This document shows positions 41,801-52,327 of a DNA stretch of 64,000 bases, one piece after another. The DNA is from Rhynchopus euleeides. Taxonomy: Eukaryota > Euglenozoa > Diplonemea > Diplonemida > Diplonemidae. The stretch's first letter is position 1; each line of letters opens with the position of its first letter. The translations under genes and the position numbers were made by a program. Under the pieces are notes generated by a model. The model saw only the letters and a program-made list of their open reading frames with translations, was not told the origin of the DNA and ran no database searches. The DNA is taken from NCBI GenBank assembly GCA_963210315.1, contig OY723313.1, positions 1,116,001-1,180,000 on the forward strand, in the 5' to 3' direction.

Positions 41801-42930
41801 ACGTGGAGCTGGCGGAGCCCATCTCACAGCTGCAGCTGGCAGAGCTGAACACACGCGCGTACGGGGAGCGCGGGGAGCGGATCTCAGTGGACGATGCACA
41901 GCCTGCGAACCCAGCGCTGCGGGCGCGCCGGTGCCCGAAGCTGACGGGGCCCGGGCGGTTCTGCCGCGGGTGGAACCTGCGCGGCCAGTGCGACTGGACG
42001 GAGGCTTGCTCGTTCCGGCACGCGGCAGAGGACTTCGTGCACCACGGCGCTGTGCTGCAGTACGAGGAGGTGGCGGAAGGGACAGCCAAGTACGACGAGA
42101 TGAGTGCAGATGTGGAGGCGAAGGGGCTGGGGCACGTGACGCGGGTGCGGCGTGTGGTGAACACACACCTGGAGGGTGCGTACGAGTCGCGGCGCGCCTT
42201 CATGCAGGCACTGCACGGGTATGTGGCGGAGAAAGAGCTGTGGCACGGCACGGCGTGCAGCGTGCTGGACCAGATCCTGACAACGGGGCTGCAGCCTCCG
42301 TCGGACACGCAGGCGGCGGACGAGTGCCCCATGTCGGGGGGCAAGGGGCTGAGCACCACACTGTGCGGGACGGACTGCCGGCACTGCGTGCGCGCCCACC
42401 GGTGGGGGAAGTGCCACATGTTTGGGCTTGGTGTGTACCTTGCAGACGACCCGGGCAAGGCGCACAGACACGTCAAGGCGGGCCGCACGCAGCGCTCGCT
42501 TGTGCGGTGCAGGGTGAACTTGGGCAGCCCGTGCCTGATCGAGTCGAACCTGGTGCACGACGATGCGATGCACGACGTGGTGCGGTGCACGGATCCCACG
42601 GGGCTGGTGGAGGACATGGTGCATGCGTGGGACACACTCAAGGGGCACGACTCGTACTACGTCAAGGGGCTGGGCAACGAGGCGAAGGAAGGGCTGGGTG
42701 TGCGCAACTCGGAGTACATTGTGTTCCACCCGGCCCAGGTGATGCCGCTGTACGTTGTGGACTACGAAACTGACGACGGTGTGGCGGCGCACTACAACCC
42801 GCTGCGCGCCCTGCGCCAGATGGGCTTCACAAACCAGGAGGCACGCCTGCGTGGTCTCCTCGACAGGTACGGTGGCAGCCTCGAGCGTGTGGTCGAGCGC
42901 CTCGTGGTCGACCTGGGTGGGTCGCTGTGA
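38875..42930 (+). CDS. Double-PARP multidomain protein (PDZ, cold-shock, RRM, CCCH, PARP, UBA), 1351 residues
   Basis: One exon, no gaps. By eye: PDZ-like (about 10-95), cold-shock-like (98-172, VAWWEAGRGFGKI), RRM-like (309-395), a second PDZ-like (440-508) and cold-shock-like (515-600), CCCH finger (C632, C640, C647, H652), PARP catalytic domain 1 (740-872, FHGT with H778, GEYF with Y808), RRM-like (925-1008), CCCH finger (C1030, C1039, C1045, H1049), PARP domain 2 (1100-1298), and a UBA domain (1305-1348, LRQMGFTNQEAR). Domain 2 keeps the H-Y-E triad: LWHGT (H1124), GVYLAD (Y1188), NSEYIVF (E1280). Domain 1 seems to lack the glutamate. RNA-binding and ADP-ribosylation domains together suggest RNA-linked signalling. 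The repeated order suggests internal duplication. Confidence 0.9.
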   Translation: MSGQAPLSLRRVPVEARVERSGPDAALGLVFSASTADGCIVTRVAAGSPASTGGVLRGMVITAVNGQAVRCPADAKAAGAGATTLVLSGWVDERRRRSGRVAWWEAGRGFGKIALDEPVLGIGAEGQTELHTGHVFCHVTECRGFDAAVGDVVELEVRVEEGSRLRAVQVALSQRGDSRAVVRGSGRRVRVEWWNVNNLRECNRVSFEAHPQRAGHVLYAKNGEARPECAELRFDGEEMVSLPGIGKRVRVPYGPERQRVLAGLHELAEAVGVAHNMPVGGVVAAPPGGAGEGRAAGRAPCVMARGSTDRLWIGWLASGDEARALLTRELAERVRAFLAGHEVASVRACYSNAEVYRVAAVVDLRRPVTQLQVAELNAREYRDGRRLAVDDMFAERREVAKRRDGAGAVAGSRVDAALGRVSLQVALAADGQCAAAADGGWRAAFGLEVGPGRVITRVCSGGRASHAGLMPTVRVDAVGGVETETDEALEQALSAAAVGAREVRMTVSVDSSARVQGTVDMWDAERGRGRVSPDVPLVMAQGLLPGGGGRGTATYFGDVGCESSALQDGVRSAAPGQAVEFGIQVRRGRVHAVAVTGCGGQRVRECGEDEGRRMARAGDGMARRARGAERICMMHLGGRCQAQDGACVRGEHMDLPCAETESGAGGSDDGSVGASSSSGNGSPASQTRRRSTNKTSQSASTNATTDDEAELRRVLTRVSSAKLELLRQQVAEASSGGGLEVVAAWQLRNEALEFRFRATEYNMTRAYGKTPDMIDGFHGTAEQNVLSIAAHGFDPLRRSGQVFGTGEYFAKDPDVSVGYCGGGGFMFVCSLLLGEAGADHKWVGDMGYYVMNQREGNIQCLPRYLIQFQFAAGGACAGGGALLRTLQTYGGEAAEAEEVRRRVGETQRGGVAACRGRIDGTMMAAQTRCLWMGWLDPALAKANEADVRGDVERFLGEKHTVVRVKVERNAARVGAYVELAEPISQLQLAELNTRAYGERGERISVDDAQPANPALRARRCPKLTGPGRFCRGWNLRGQCDWTEACSFRHAAEDFVHHGAVLQYEEVAEGTAKYDEMSADVEAKGLGHVTRVRRVVNTHLEGAYESRRAFMQALHGYVAEKELWHGTACSVLDQILTTGLQPPSDTQAADECPMSGGKGLSTTLCGTDCRHCVRAHRWGKCHMFGLGVYLADDPGKAHRHVKAGRTQRSLVRCRVNLGSPCLIESNLVHDDAMHDVVRCTDPTGLVEDMVHAWDTLKGHDSYYVKGLGNEAKEGLGVRNSEYIVFHPAQVMPLYVVDYETDDGVAAHYNPLRALRQMGFTNQEARLRGLLDRYGGSLERVVERLVVDLGGSL

Positions 42931-43812
42931 TGAGGATAGTGCAATGACCCTCGGGAACCCACCAAGGCCGCCCAAAAAAATCATCAAGTGCGCGTGTGTG
43001 TGGGTCTTGACGTTCATTCCCAACGTGTAACTGACTAAGATACTCACTAGTATGTATGTGAGCGCGTGCGTCTCCCATCGGAATCTAACCCTATGTGCGC
43101 AGTGCCGCTTGACAGGCGCGCGCACTCATGAATACCGAGAGGCGCACGCACAGCATGCATGCTGAGGGTGTTGCAAAGTCTGTGCGCCGCAGTGTGTGCG
43201 GGTCGATGTGTCCCTCCCCAGCAGCAACTAACCTCTGTGCCCAGCGCCGCTCCACTTGGCAGGCGCGCACATCAATATCTGCTGAGGGACCTGAGAATTC
43301 GACCCTCACATCTCCGGAAATGCCCGGGAGGGGGCTTTTGTGCCCGGTTTCGATCGGGTTTTGTTGGCGACCACGCCGACGACCTCACGAAAAAAATCGT
43401 GAGATCTTTTGGGTGGGTTCCTGGCCATTCTGACCTTGCCGGAGCTTGGACGAGGGGACTCTTGTGAACTCCCCCCTTCCTCTCCACACAAGATCACCTT
43501 TGAACTTGTGGCCTTGTTCCCCTTCATTTGTTAATTTTTCCCCCCATCCCCACAGTCTGTGCGGTGCGTTGGGTGCTACGCCCCTATCGCGAGATACCAA
43601 GGCAGAAACCAAGGCGGGCAACCCCACATCCCACCCCCTCTCCCCCCTGGGCAACCTCTCTTCCTGCGCGTCCCCCCCCCTCTGACACCACTACGCCCAC
43701 CACCACCACAACCACCACCCACCCCCCCAGGTGTGGTAGCAAAACCCTGCCCACCACCCCCTCGACACACGAGGGGGTGTCCGGGGGCCCGACCCTACCC
43801 CCCCACTCCGCC
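42931..43812. other. Intergenic, leader of the carrier-like gene
   Basis: No gene. Candidate acceptor CACCCCCCCAG near 43731. The frame 43528-43812 is low-complexity leader. Confidence 0.5.
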
Positions 43813-44580
43813 ATGTCACCCGATGCGGTGCTGGCGGAGGCAGCGCCCCCTGCAGCTGCGACAGATGCCTCTGCCCTCTCCTTCCACAGGGCATGCGTGA
43901 CAGGCTTTGCTGCGGCGTGCGACATTGTGCTGAACTACCCGCTGTGGATTGTGGGGAAGCGGCTGAGCGCAGGCATGTCGCTGCCTGTGGGGAGCGAGAT
44001 GTACAAAGGGGGCGGTGCGCTGTGGTGCAGCACGGGGCCTACCATCATCGTGGAGGACTATGTCACCGAATGGGGCAAAGGCCTCGGCATGCACCCCGCC
44101 GCATCTGCCTGCGCTTCGGGGGCCTTTGCTGGAGCGCTTGTCAGTGCCCAGGTGGAGAACTGCATCACACGGTCACACGCATCGGGGAGGAGCCTCCTGT
44201 GCACCGTGCTGCACATCCAGCGCACCACAGGCACGCGCTCCCTGCTCCTGCCCCACGGCATGTCAGCCACCGCACTGCGCGAGATCCCCTTTGCGGGCAG
44301 CCTCTTCTTCCTCCGGGAGAAGGCACGTGACGCCTACCTCGGGCACATGCCCTCCTACGCCGCTGAGGGCCTCGCCTCCATCACAGCAGCCTGCGTCGGC
44401 GCCCCCCTGTCCCACCCCTTCTGCGTGTTGGGTGCCTACCAGCAGGCTTACGACGTGCCGTTTGTGAAGGCCGTTCGGAACCTCGGGGTGCGGGATTTGA
44501 TGCGAGGTGTGGTGGCGCGCACGGCTTCCATCTGTGGGACGATGCTGGTCGTGCCTCTTGTGATGGAGCACTTTGCATGA
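43813..44580 (+). CDS. Mitochondrial-carrier-like protein (degenerate)
   Basis: 255 residues from the ATG at 43813. Three related segments can be seen: NYPLWIVGKRLS, AQVENCITRS and SHPFCVLGAYQQ. Each is followed by a helix pair with small residues (GLASITAACVGAPLSHP). Carriers normally carry P-x-D/E-x-x-K/R after odd helices. Here P is kept in two segments but the acidic residue is replaced (W or C), so the salt-bridge network is broken. About 250-300 residues is usual for the family. A diverged carrier or a non-transporting relative is likely. No substrate can be suggested. Confidence 0.65.
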   Translation: MSPDAVLAEAAPPAAATDASALSFHRACVTGFAAACDIVLNYPLWIVGKRLSAGMSLPVGSEMYKGGGALWCSTGPTIIVEDYVTEWGKGLGMHPAASACASGAFAGALVSAQVENCITRSHASGRSLLCTVLHIQRTTGTRSLLLPHGMSATALREIPFAGSLFFLREKARDAYLGHMPSYAAEGLASITAACVGAPLSHPFCVLGAYQQAYDVPFVKAVRNLGVRDLMRGVVARTASICGTMLVVPLVMEHFA

Positions 44581-47161
44581 GGGAGGGGAGGGGGTGGCGG
44601 TGGAGTGAGGTGTGAGTCTGCAGGCGTGGTGTTGGGGCTTCTGCATTCGATATAGAGGAGGGGCGGGGGGTGGCATCATTACGCGCGGGGGGGATTGCCC
44701 GCATCAAGTCAAAAGGGTTGAGATTTAACTGTGCGGCACAGACACATTAAGCTATTCTTTCCACAAAACCCCCCCCCCCCCCCCAGCCCCACACCCCCCC
44801 CCCCGTGCCTGCACTGAACGAAACTGCAACAAGAAACATTTCGTGGAACCCAAACCGAAGAGAATCATGGTGGCCCCCGTTCTCACCATTCCAACGCCCC
44901 CGTTTGTGGTGTGCACACGCATTGTGTCTTTTTTTGTAAGTTCGGCGTAGCCAACTCAGGAAACTTTTCACCGTGCGGATCCTTGCGAACACTTCACACG
45001 CCCGGCAGGCTGGTGGGGTGTTCTGCGTTCGAAGAACACAAACTGTCGTTGCTACCTTCTCTCTTGAGATTCACTCGGTTGCATTAGTTTCTTCTTTCAT
45101 GTGTCGCATCCCCCATCTCCCCGTTCAGCCCCCACCCCGCCCAAAGTTGTACCTTCCATGGGGCGAATCGGCGGTTTTAACCACAGTGCGGCGAGAGAGT
45201 TTCTGTAGATTTTTTTTCTTCTGGCCGGGGCGAACTCACCCTTCCCTGATTCGCCCGCTGAATCGCTGTGAGGAGGCTTCGCTCCAGGCCCCTGTGTGTC
45301 TAACTGTGTGTCACTTTGCAGCCAGTTTTGTACAGCAGCCCGCCTTTGAAGCGAAGGCCACCACAGTGGCTTAGTCTTAAAGCGTCTGCTGTGTTGTTGT
45401 GTTGTCGTGTTGTCGCAAGTGGGTATCGCATCCAGAGCTCCTCGGTGTAGATTCCGCGCCTGCCCGGAACGAACAGGTCGAAACCTTGAATTTGAGTTTG
45501 AAACGCTCCTCCGAATGGGGGGAGTGTGGTGTAAGCTTCCGATGTGCATCTCTGTTTTTTTTGCTTGTGCGCTTTGGGTTTTTCGTGACCTGTGTATGGT
45601 AACGCTGGGCCGTCTTTCGCGCACCACCAAACAAGAGACACGGGGAACACCCTCAATATACTGTGCATCCATCCGCTTTCTTTCAATGGAGAACGAAGAG
45701 GGGACGCGGAACTAACAAAACAGACAGACCTGTTGCGTTATATCGTTCTATACTGCACCGGTATGACGCACCATGTCTGAAACCTCCTCAGAAGTAGCAG
45801 TCGCAGCATGAGGCGATGGCTTCTGCTTCAGAGGGTTGTCTGTTAGAATCGAATTGAAAATAAGCTGCAAAAAAACAACGTGGGCAACACCGAGTTTGGT
45901 TATCATGTCAGACGCCAGGTCTCACAGTCGCCCCCCCCCCCCTCTACCCTCCCCCCATCCCTCAACCAACAGTACAACCAACAGTAATTCAAAAGAGAAT
46001 TTTTGAGCCTGCCAACAACAGCCTTTTGGTGGTCTCCCCGTTGCCCCCACCCCCCCCCCCTGGAGTAACAACAGCGCATCCAGGGGTTTTGGAACTGCGA
46101 GCCAAGATCGCAGCGACACAGCAGAGGGGCACGGTGTTTTCTTCTTTTTCTGGCATCCATCCCCTCCCTCTCCACGCCAGCCACCTCACCACCCACCCCC
46201 TGTTCGCCCCTTTCCTCCCCTTCTTTCACACCAGGAGAGTCGCTCTCCGCTCTGTGTCAAGCCGTGTCGGTCATGCCACACTGGGCGGGACTTTCTGTGG
46301 CTTTGTTCAACGCCACACAGAGCGAAGAATTTTCCTCTGATAAGCTGGGCAATGACCCTATCTCTAGATGCCCTGTGCGCCATGCATGTGGGTGTGGTGA
46401 CCACGTTCTGACTGGGGGGGCTGGGCCCTGCGGCAATGGTCCAATTGCCGTCCCATCCCCCCCCACGTCATCGCAGAAAGCCTGTGCATGCAGGTGTGTG
46501 ACTCTGCTCGCATCGCGTAACACACGCTGCTCGAAAACAGAAAACAAGATGGCAGCATCAGGGCTGCACCACCACTTTCCCTGCCTGTTCGGAGTAACAA
46601 GAGGTACCTGTCCAGACCTCGCTCGGGGAAACGTGGACCTTTGCTGACCCATGCATGGTCATCAGTGCCAAGACGATCGCTTCCTCTCGCACCGGTGTGA
46701 TGCGTGGCAGGGCTTGAGATCGCATGAAAATCAGTTTGTCTGTGTGGGCTGTGGCCCCCTGCGAGGAAGCGGCGTCTTGCATCTGATCGGCATTGTTCTG
46801 TTTCTTGCTTCAAGATGCCAGCATCCCGCGACACGTTGTCAATCACTCGTGCGTTTTCCTGTGAAACGCTGCGCAGCGCAGCTGAGGGAGTGGGATGTGG
46901 ATGAGCAGGAAGAAGCAATTGACAGCTCGAGCCCCTGACCCTCCCCCGGCCACCCTTCTCGGAAGGAACGAAGGAAGGAGAGAACACAAGCAAGCGATGG
47001 CTGCCTGAGACGCGGTGGGCAGTGCTGCCGTGCGTACCATTTCAAGACATACAGTCATTGATCCCCATTCCCACTGCCGCACTGCACACCGCCGCACCCT
47101 CCAGGAAGGCTTTGCAGCTTGATTCCGCGTGCAAGCGGAAGAGGGAGGACAAATAGAAAAC
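44581..47161. other. Long intergenic region
   Basis: C runs at 44770-44800, 45935, 46045. No supported gene: the frames at 45097-45715 and 46264-46993 overlap on both strands and have no family match. The leader of the WD40 gene has a pyrimidine/AG site ending at about 47119. Confidence 0.5.
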
Positions 47162-48305
47162 ATGGTCCTGGCTGTGACTGTGCGTCACAGCGGGACCGGA
47201 GACAGCTGTGTCGTCGGTGTTCCGGAAGGCGGGACCGTGGTCGGGCTGAAGGCGGATGCGCTGGACGAGATGTTCCCGGGTTCTATCAACGCAGTCCGTG
47301 AGGCTGAAAACGTCGCAGCACACATGGAAGGGTGTGAGGAGGAGCTGGACGATGCACAGCGCGTTGCCGACACGGGTCTGGAGGACGGGAGTGCTGTCCA
47401 GCTCGTCCCACGCTGGCCCAACCTCAAGGCACCCGCAGTCTACTCATCGACCCATGGCAAGCCTACCGACTGCATCACACTGTCGAGGTGCGGGACGCTG
47501 TGTGCTGTGGGTTACGTCACAGGACACATCACTGTGTTTGACACCAGTACCGCTGCTGTGGTGGCGGACTTAACTCACGACAACACGAAGGTACACGGCG
47601 CTGCTTTCTCAGTCTGTGGGACGTGGTTGGCAACGTGCTCTCATCGTGGCACCATCTGCGTGTGGCTGACTTCAACTTGGGAGGAGGTGTACATGCTGGA
47701 CCTCAACAGCGCCATCGTGTTCACTGCAGCGTGGACACACTGCGGACGTCTGGTGTCAGGAGACGAGGACTGCAAAGTGCGTGTGGGACTTGAAGGGCAC
47801 ACCAAGCGCCACAGTGCTGGAGGGTCACAGCGATGTTGTTGTCAGCATTGCTGTGTTGGGCACGAGGATCTTCAGCGGGTCATGGGACAAGACCATCCGT
47901 GTGTGGGACATCAGCACCCTCACACACACACACGCCCTGCGTGGGCACACTGAGAAGGTGAGGGACATCGCCCTGACTCAGGACGAGCAGCACCTGGTGT
48001 CGTGCTCTTCCGACAAGTCACTCAAGGTGTGGTGCACAACCTCCCTCAGCTGCCTGCGTACTGTGCAGCTGGACTACTTCCCCTACTCACTTGCTGTGTC
48101 ACAGCCAGGTGATGTTGTTGCAGTGGGGACTCCTCCTCTCTTTGACGCCACCAGACTGCACCGCCTCAGCACAGGAGAGTGTCTGGGGAAGGTGTACTCA
48201 TCAGAGGGGAATGGTGTTGCGCTCAGCGTCTGCGGGAGGTGGGTCTTCACACCAACGAACTACACTTGTGTCTCTGTGTGTCATGTGTCTTCCGTTTCAC
48301 CGTGA
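47162..48305 (+). pseudogene. WD40 protein with N-terminal ubiquitin-like segment, frameshifted
   Basis: The first frame begins MVLAVTVRHSGTGDSCVVG. Within the first 90 residues it has a ubiquitin-like end (EEELDDAQRVADTGLEDGSA). WD repeats follow (CGTLCAVGYVTGHITVFDT, CGTWLATCSHRGTICVWL, CGRLVSGDEDCKVRV). At about 47780 the repeat continues in another frame: WDLKG, FSGSWDKTIRVWDI and LVSCSSDKSLKVW, ending at 48305. No intron signals lie at the break, so a 1-base gain or 2-base loss is the simplest view. Beyond 48305 an exon-like end (AVRIEAERALHGVVANSE, stop near 48507) after CTACAGTTGCAG may be the true terminus. It could be a pseudogene or a sequence error. Confidence 0.7.
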
Positions 48306-49398
48306 GTGCAGTGACTCGGAACCCTTGTTCCCTGCCTTGCGTGAGAACTTCATTTTTGTGTGCTGAGACTTGCAACATCTTGGTTTCTTCGACTGACTCC
48401 ACTTCGACCTTCGACAACCAAGTGCCTCGCACCACTACAGTTGCAGGCAGCTGTCCGTATTGAAGCAGAGAGGGCCCTGCATGGTGTGGTGGCCAACAGC
48501 GAATGACCTCTCGTCGCACCACAGTCTGTCTGTCATGCTGTGCGGGTCTCCCTTCTCCGAACTCTCAAGCAACCTCTTGTCGTACAACACAACAGCCCTG
48601 TCATCACTTTAGCACTGTGTGGGGGGAGAGGGTGTCATAGCATCCCTGTCGTTCTGCGAGGGGCTCACTTCTCAGCACTCTCGAGCGAAGACCCTCTCTT
48701 GCTGACAGCTGCAGCAGGGTGGCAGGTGGCGAGAGGGTGGGTGTGGGGTGGTGCCGTGATTCGACCTCGAGTGTTGCGTTCCAAAAGCAGTGCGGGGGTT
48801 GGGGGGTGGGTAGTGTGTTGTGCCCGTCACAACAGCCCAGCTAGCCTGTCACACCCTTGCCCCCATACCCGAGCCCTCTGCTCACGTGCCGGGCAGTGGT
48901 GGCGTTCTGCCGTGGAGAAAGCCCCCAGAAGAAGACAACGCCCCTTTCCCCCGCACCTTCATCAGCTGTGCCCAGTCATCGCCCATTCTCACATTAGATG
49001 GAGAGCTGCGTCTTTCTGTCAGCGCGGGTGTGCACAATGCCACCACATTGCATGTCACCCCGCAAGCCACCGCACATGATGAGTTATAATCCCAAAGGCT
49101 CCGCCCACAGAACGCCCTTTTTCCCCCGCCATCCCCCTCGCCATACACACCACAGACAGGCCACCCCCCTCGCACACACCCGCGCTACACTAAAAAGGGG
49201 GCATCTGTGGGCACTGTACACCCTCCCCGCCCCCTCCCCCGATCTTTGGTTGGACCACCAAAGCAGGCCTTCTTGTGTTCTGTTGTGACCTTTTTTTTTT
49301 GCCTCGCCACCTTTATCGCCCCTCCCTCCCTCCACCCCTCCCCGCTGCTGGCAACCTTTTTTTTTTGTTGCCTTTTGTTTCTTTCGCATGCCCGTGAA
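48306..49398. other. 3' region of the WD40 gene and leader of the next gene
   Basis: Apart from the exon-like piece at about 48451-48507 there is no clear gene. Poly-T runs near 49290 and 49345 precede the next gene. Confidence 0.45.
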
Positions 49399-52327
49399 AT
49401 GGAGAATGTCAAGGTGTTTGCGCACGTGACCGACGGGGTTGATTCGCGGGTGCCGCAGCAGCAGCCCTGCGGCACCGCCACTCCCTGCTGCCGCGCCGCC
49501 TCCGACACCACTGTCGAGGTCCGCCGTGGGGGCTGTGGCTCCGCCACCTCCAACGCACACTGCAAATTCCGCTTCGACGGTGTAATCGCCCCTACCGCAA
49601 GCTCCGAGCTCTACCCCATCGTCGGCAAGGCCCTCGCAAGCGCTGTGGTGGAGGGGTTCTCCGCCTCGCTGGTGGCAGCAGGCCCCTGCGCTGAGGGCAG
49701 GGGGCAGGCTGTGCGGCAGCTCGCCGCAGACTGCATGCAGCACATCTTCGACAGCATCGACCTGCAGAGCACCACCTGCACCTTGCAGTGCATCCGCATC
49801 CTTCCAGACGACACCATCCTCGATGTTTTCGGCGTGCGGCGGCAGAAGGGTGACACACCGAAGGTCGAGGTTGACGTGCGCACTGCACAGTCCGGCATCA
49901 GCCTGGAGGGCGCACGCAGTTGCATAGTCGAGACTGCAGACGAGGCTGTCTGCAAGCTAGAGGCGTGCCGCGCCCTGCACCACCGGGGTGACGACGCCCA
50001 CGCCTGCGCCCTGCTCACCCTCTCCTCCAGCGAGGCCTGCGGTGGCGGGGGTGGTGGGGGTGCGGAAGACCACCCCAGGTCCCTCCTCATCACGGACGTC
50101 TGCGGGGCTGCCGCGCAGCGTGCTTCCCTCCGGAGCCTCTTCAACGCCCTGGCGAAGGCGTCTGACGAGCGGAACACGCATATCCCCCGGGAAGGGGTGC
50201 TGATGCAGGTGCTGCGGGACTCCTACGGTGGTGTGTCGCGCTGCACGACCCTGCTGGCGCTGTGCGCCGCGGGGGGTGCGGAGGAGGCGGCGGCGGCGCT
50301 GGAGGCGTGCCAGCTGGGGGCACGGGCGATGAAGGTGCGGAACATGCCGCTCTCCAAGTCGCAGAGCCTGCGCAGCAGGTGCACTGCCCTGGAGCTGCAG
50401 AACGAGGAGCTGCGGGGGCTGCTGAGTGCAGCACAGTCCCCTGTCCCAGCCAGGTTCCGGCGGAGCGGGACCTGCGTGTCGCGGTCCGCAAGCGATATCC
50501 GGCAGGAGTCGTCTGGGGGGACGCCGCGGAGCTACACCAAGCTGATCTCCGAGCAGTTTGAGCTGCGCTCGAAAAACGCCCGCCTTGCGGCGCGCGTCGA
50601 GGAGATGCAGATGCAGCTGGAGGCGGAGCGGGCCAAGAGGCGCACCTCCACCGCACCGGATCACGCTGCCCTCGCAGAGCTCGCAGGGGCACGGCAGAGG
50701 GTTGCAGAGCTGGAGGCCTCAGTGCAGGCGAAGGATGCTGCCCTCTCCAAGGAGCAGGCACAGCGGCAGGAATTGGTATGCCGAGGTGGGGGGTGTGCGT
50801 GTTTGAGGCTGGGCAGGGTTGGCTGATTTGGGTGGAGGGGGGGGGGGGTAGGAACAGCTGCAGGTAAAACGCGGAGCGGCGGGAGGGTCCGGGGGTTGTC
50901 GGAGGTCTCCTGTAAAAGCCGTCAGCGTTGCCACTGGTGGGTCAGGGCCGGCAATTATCTTCCCGTGCCTTCCCTTCTCCGGCCCTCGGGGTGCCCTGGC
51001 TAGGGGTGGGGTGTAACCGTCATCCGAAGGCCCCCCAATCGCAAACGCTATTCTTTTGTGAATTCCCAGCGTGGTCACGTTACAGGTGGTCCCTCGTGTG
51101 TACACCGGGTACGATGTGATTAGCTTTGGTTTCAGGTCTGAATCCAACAGTGGGCAGTTGCCCGGTAGAAGTGGCGGCAGTTCGGGGCACCGGTTTCATC
51201 CCCCTTCCGGTCCGTACGACGGCTCGTGACAATAATCGATGACCCATCAGTGATGACCATCACTGACAATAACCCTTGTCTGCAGAGGGGCTGATAAATG
51301 CCAGGCCCCACATGGCGGCATCACCCATGGCGCGGCAGGACATGTGTTCTATGAGCCCACGGGTGACCGCGACCAACACCTTCGACCGCACACCCATCAT
51401 TTGTAACCCCCCTCCCCTCCCTGCAGGAGAGCGCGCGCGATGCGGCGTTGGCGCAGTGCACGAGCCTGGAGGACCGCATGGCCAGCGCGTCTGCGGCTGC
51501 CCGCTCCCGCGAGACCTACGTCACGGAGCTGGAGCGGACCCTGGAGAGGGTATGTCCCGTCTATCTCCTGTTCGGCAGGCCGGCGCCTGCGGTGCCTGGT
51601 TTTGCCGCACCACACCACACCCGCACCACAGGTCGAAGCCACCATGGAGCGCCAGGTGGCGGAGGAGCGCACCGCCTCACGCGAGCACTGCCAGATGCTG
51701 GGGGTGCGCATCACGGAGCTCGAAGGCCTGCTGAAGGAGTGCGGCGACACGCTGGAGCGCTGTCACTCCGACCACGATGCGGAGGTGGAGCGGCTGCACA
51801 GCGACATGGCGGCACTGGTGGCGGACAACCAGGCCGAGGTGGACGGGGTGCGTGCCGAGCTGGCTGGGGCACGGGACGCAGCCGAGCGCGCTGCGGAGAT
51901 GGAGGCAGAGGCGCAGCGCGACGCCGACATGCGTGCTGCCAACGAGCGGTGCTTGTGGGCCGCAGAACGGGACGCGCTTGCCGCTGTTGGCGACAGGCTC
52001 GCTGCGGAGGCGGCGGAGCAGCAGCGCGGGTGCGCGCAGCACACCCAGGCGTGGGAGGCGCAGGAGACGGAGCTCCGCAGCAGCCTCGCTTCCGCGACAG
52101 GGCGTGTTGCCGAGCTGGAGGCTACTATCGCCCACCCCAGACACGCCCGCGCGCGTGACGTGATCGACAGGCTGAATGCCGCAGTCGAGACGCTCACCGC
52201 AGAGAAGCGTGCCCTGAAGTTCCAGGTGCGTGATGAGACAGCACGTGCGGACCTCCTGCAGGCCAAGCGGGATGAGGCAGAAGTTCGTCTCTCCATGTCT
52301 CTGACAGCGTCGCTCCAGGCAATGTAG
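49399..52327 (+). CDS. Kinesin-like protein with a degenerate motor and coiled-coil tail
   Basis: Three exons: 49399-50775, 51427-51549, 51632-52327, all phase 0, 731 residues. The first 300 residues have kinesin order: VKVFAHVTDG (strand 1), FRFDGVIAPTASSELYPIVG, then LVAAGPCAEGRGQA where the P-loop GxxxxGKS/T should be; ACALLTLSSSEA (switch I area), LLITDVCGAA in place of DLAGSE, and SLRSLFNALAKASDERNTHI-PREGVLMQVLRDSYGG-VSRCTTLLALC. P-loop and switch residues are lost, so ATP hydrolysis is unlikely. From about 360 to 731 there is coiled coil with a Ser/Arg linker. The first AG after the upstream T tract falls within ATGGAG at 49399, so an upstream exon may hold the true start. Confidence 0.8.
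50776..51426 (+). other. cis intron 1 of the kinesin-like gene
   Basis: Donor GTATGC, acceptor CCCTCCCTGCAG, 651 bases. Coiled-coil frame continues in phase 0. Confidence 0.7.
51550..51631 (+). other. cis intron 2 of the kinesin-like gene
   Basis: Donor GTATGT, acceptor CGCACCACAG, 82 bases, phase 0. It separates LERTLER from VEATMERQ. Confidence 0.75.

Noticed and set aside
40468..42641. 427- and 407-residue minus-strand ORFs opposite the PARP gene
   Set aside because: Shadows of a long GC-rich gene.
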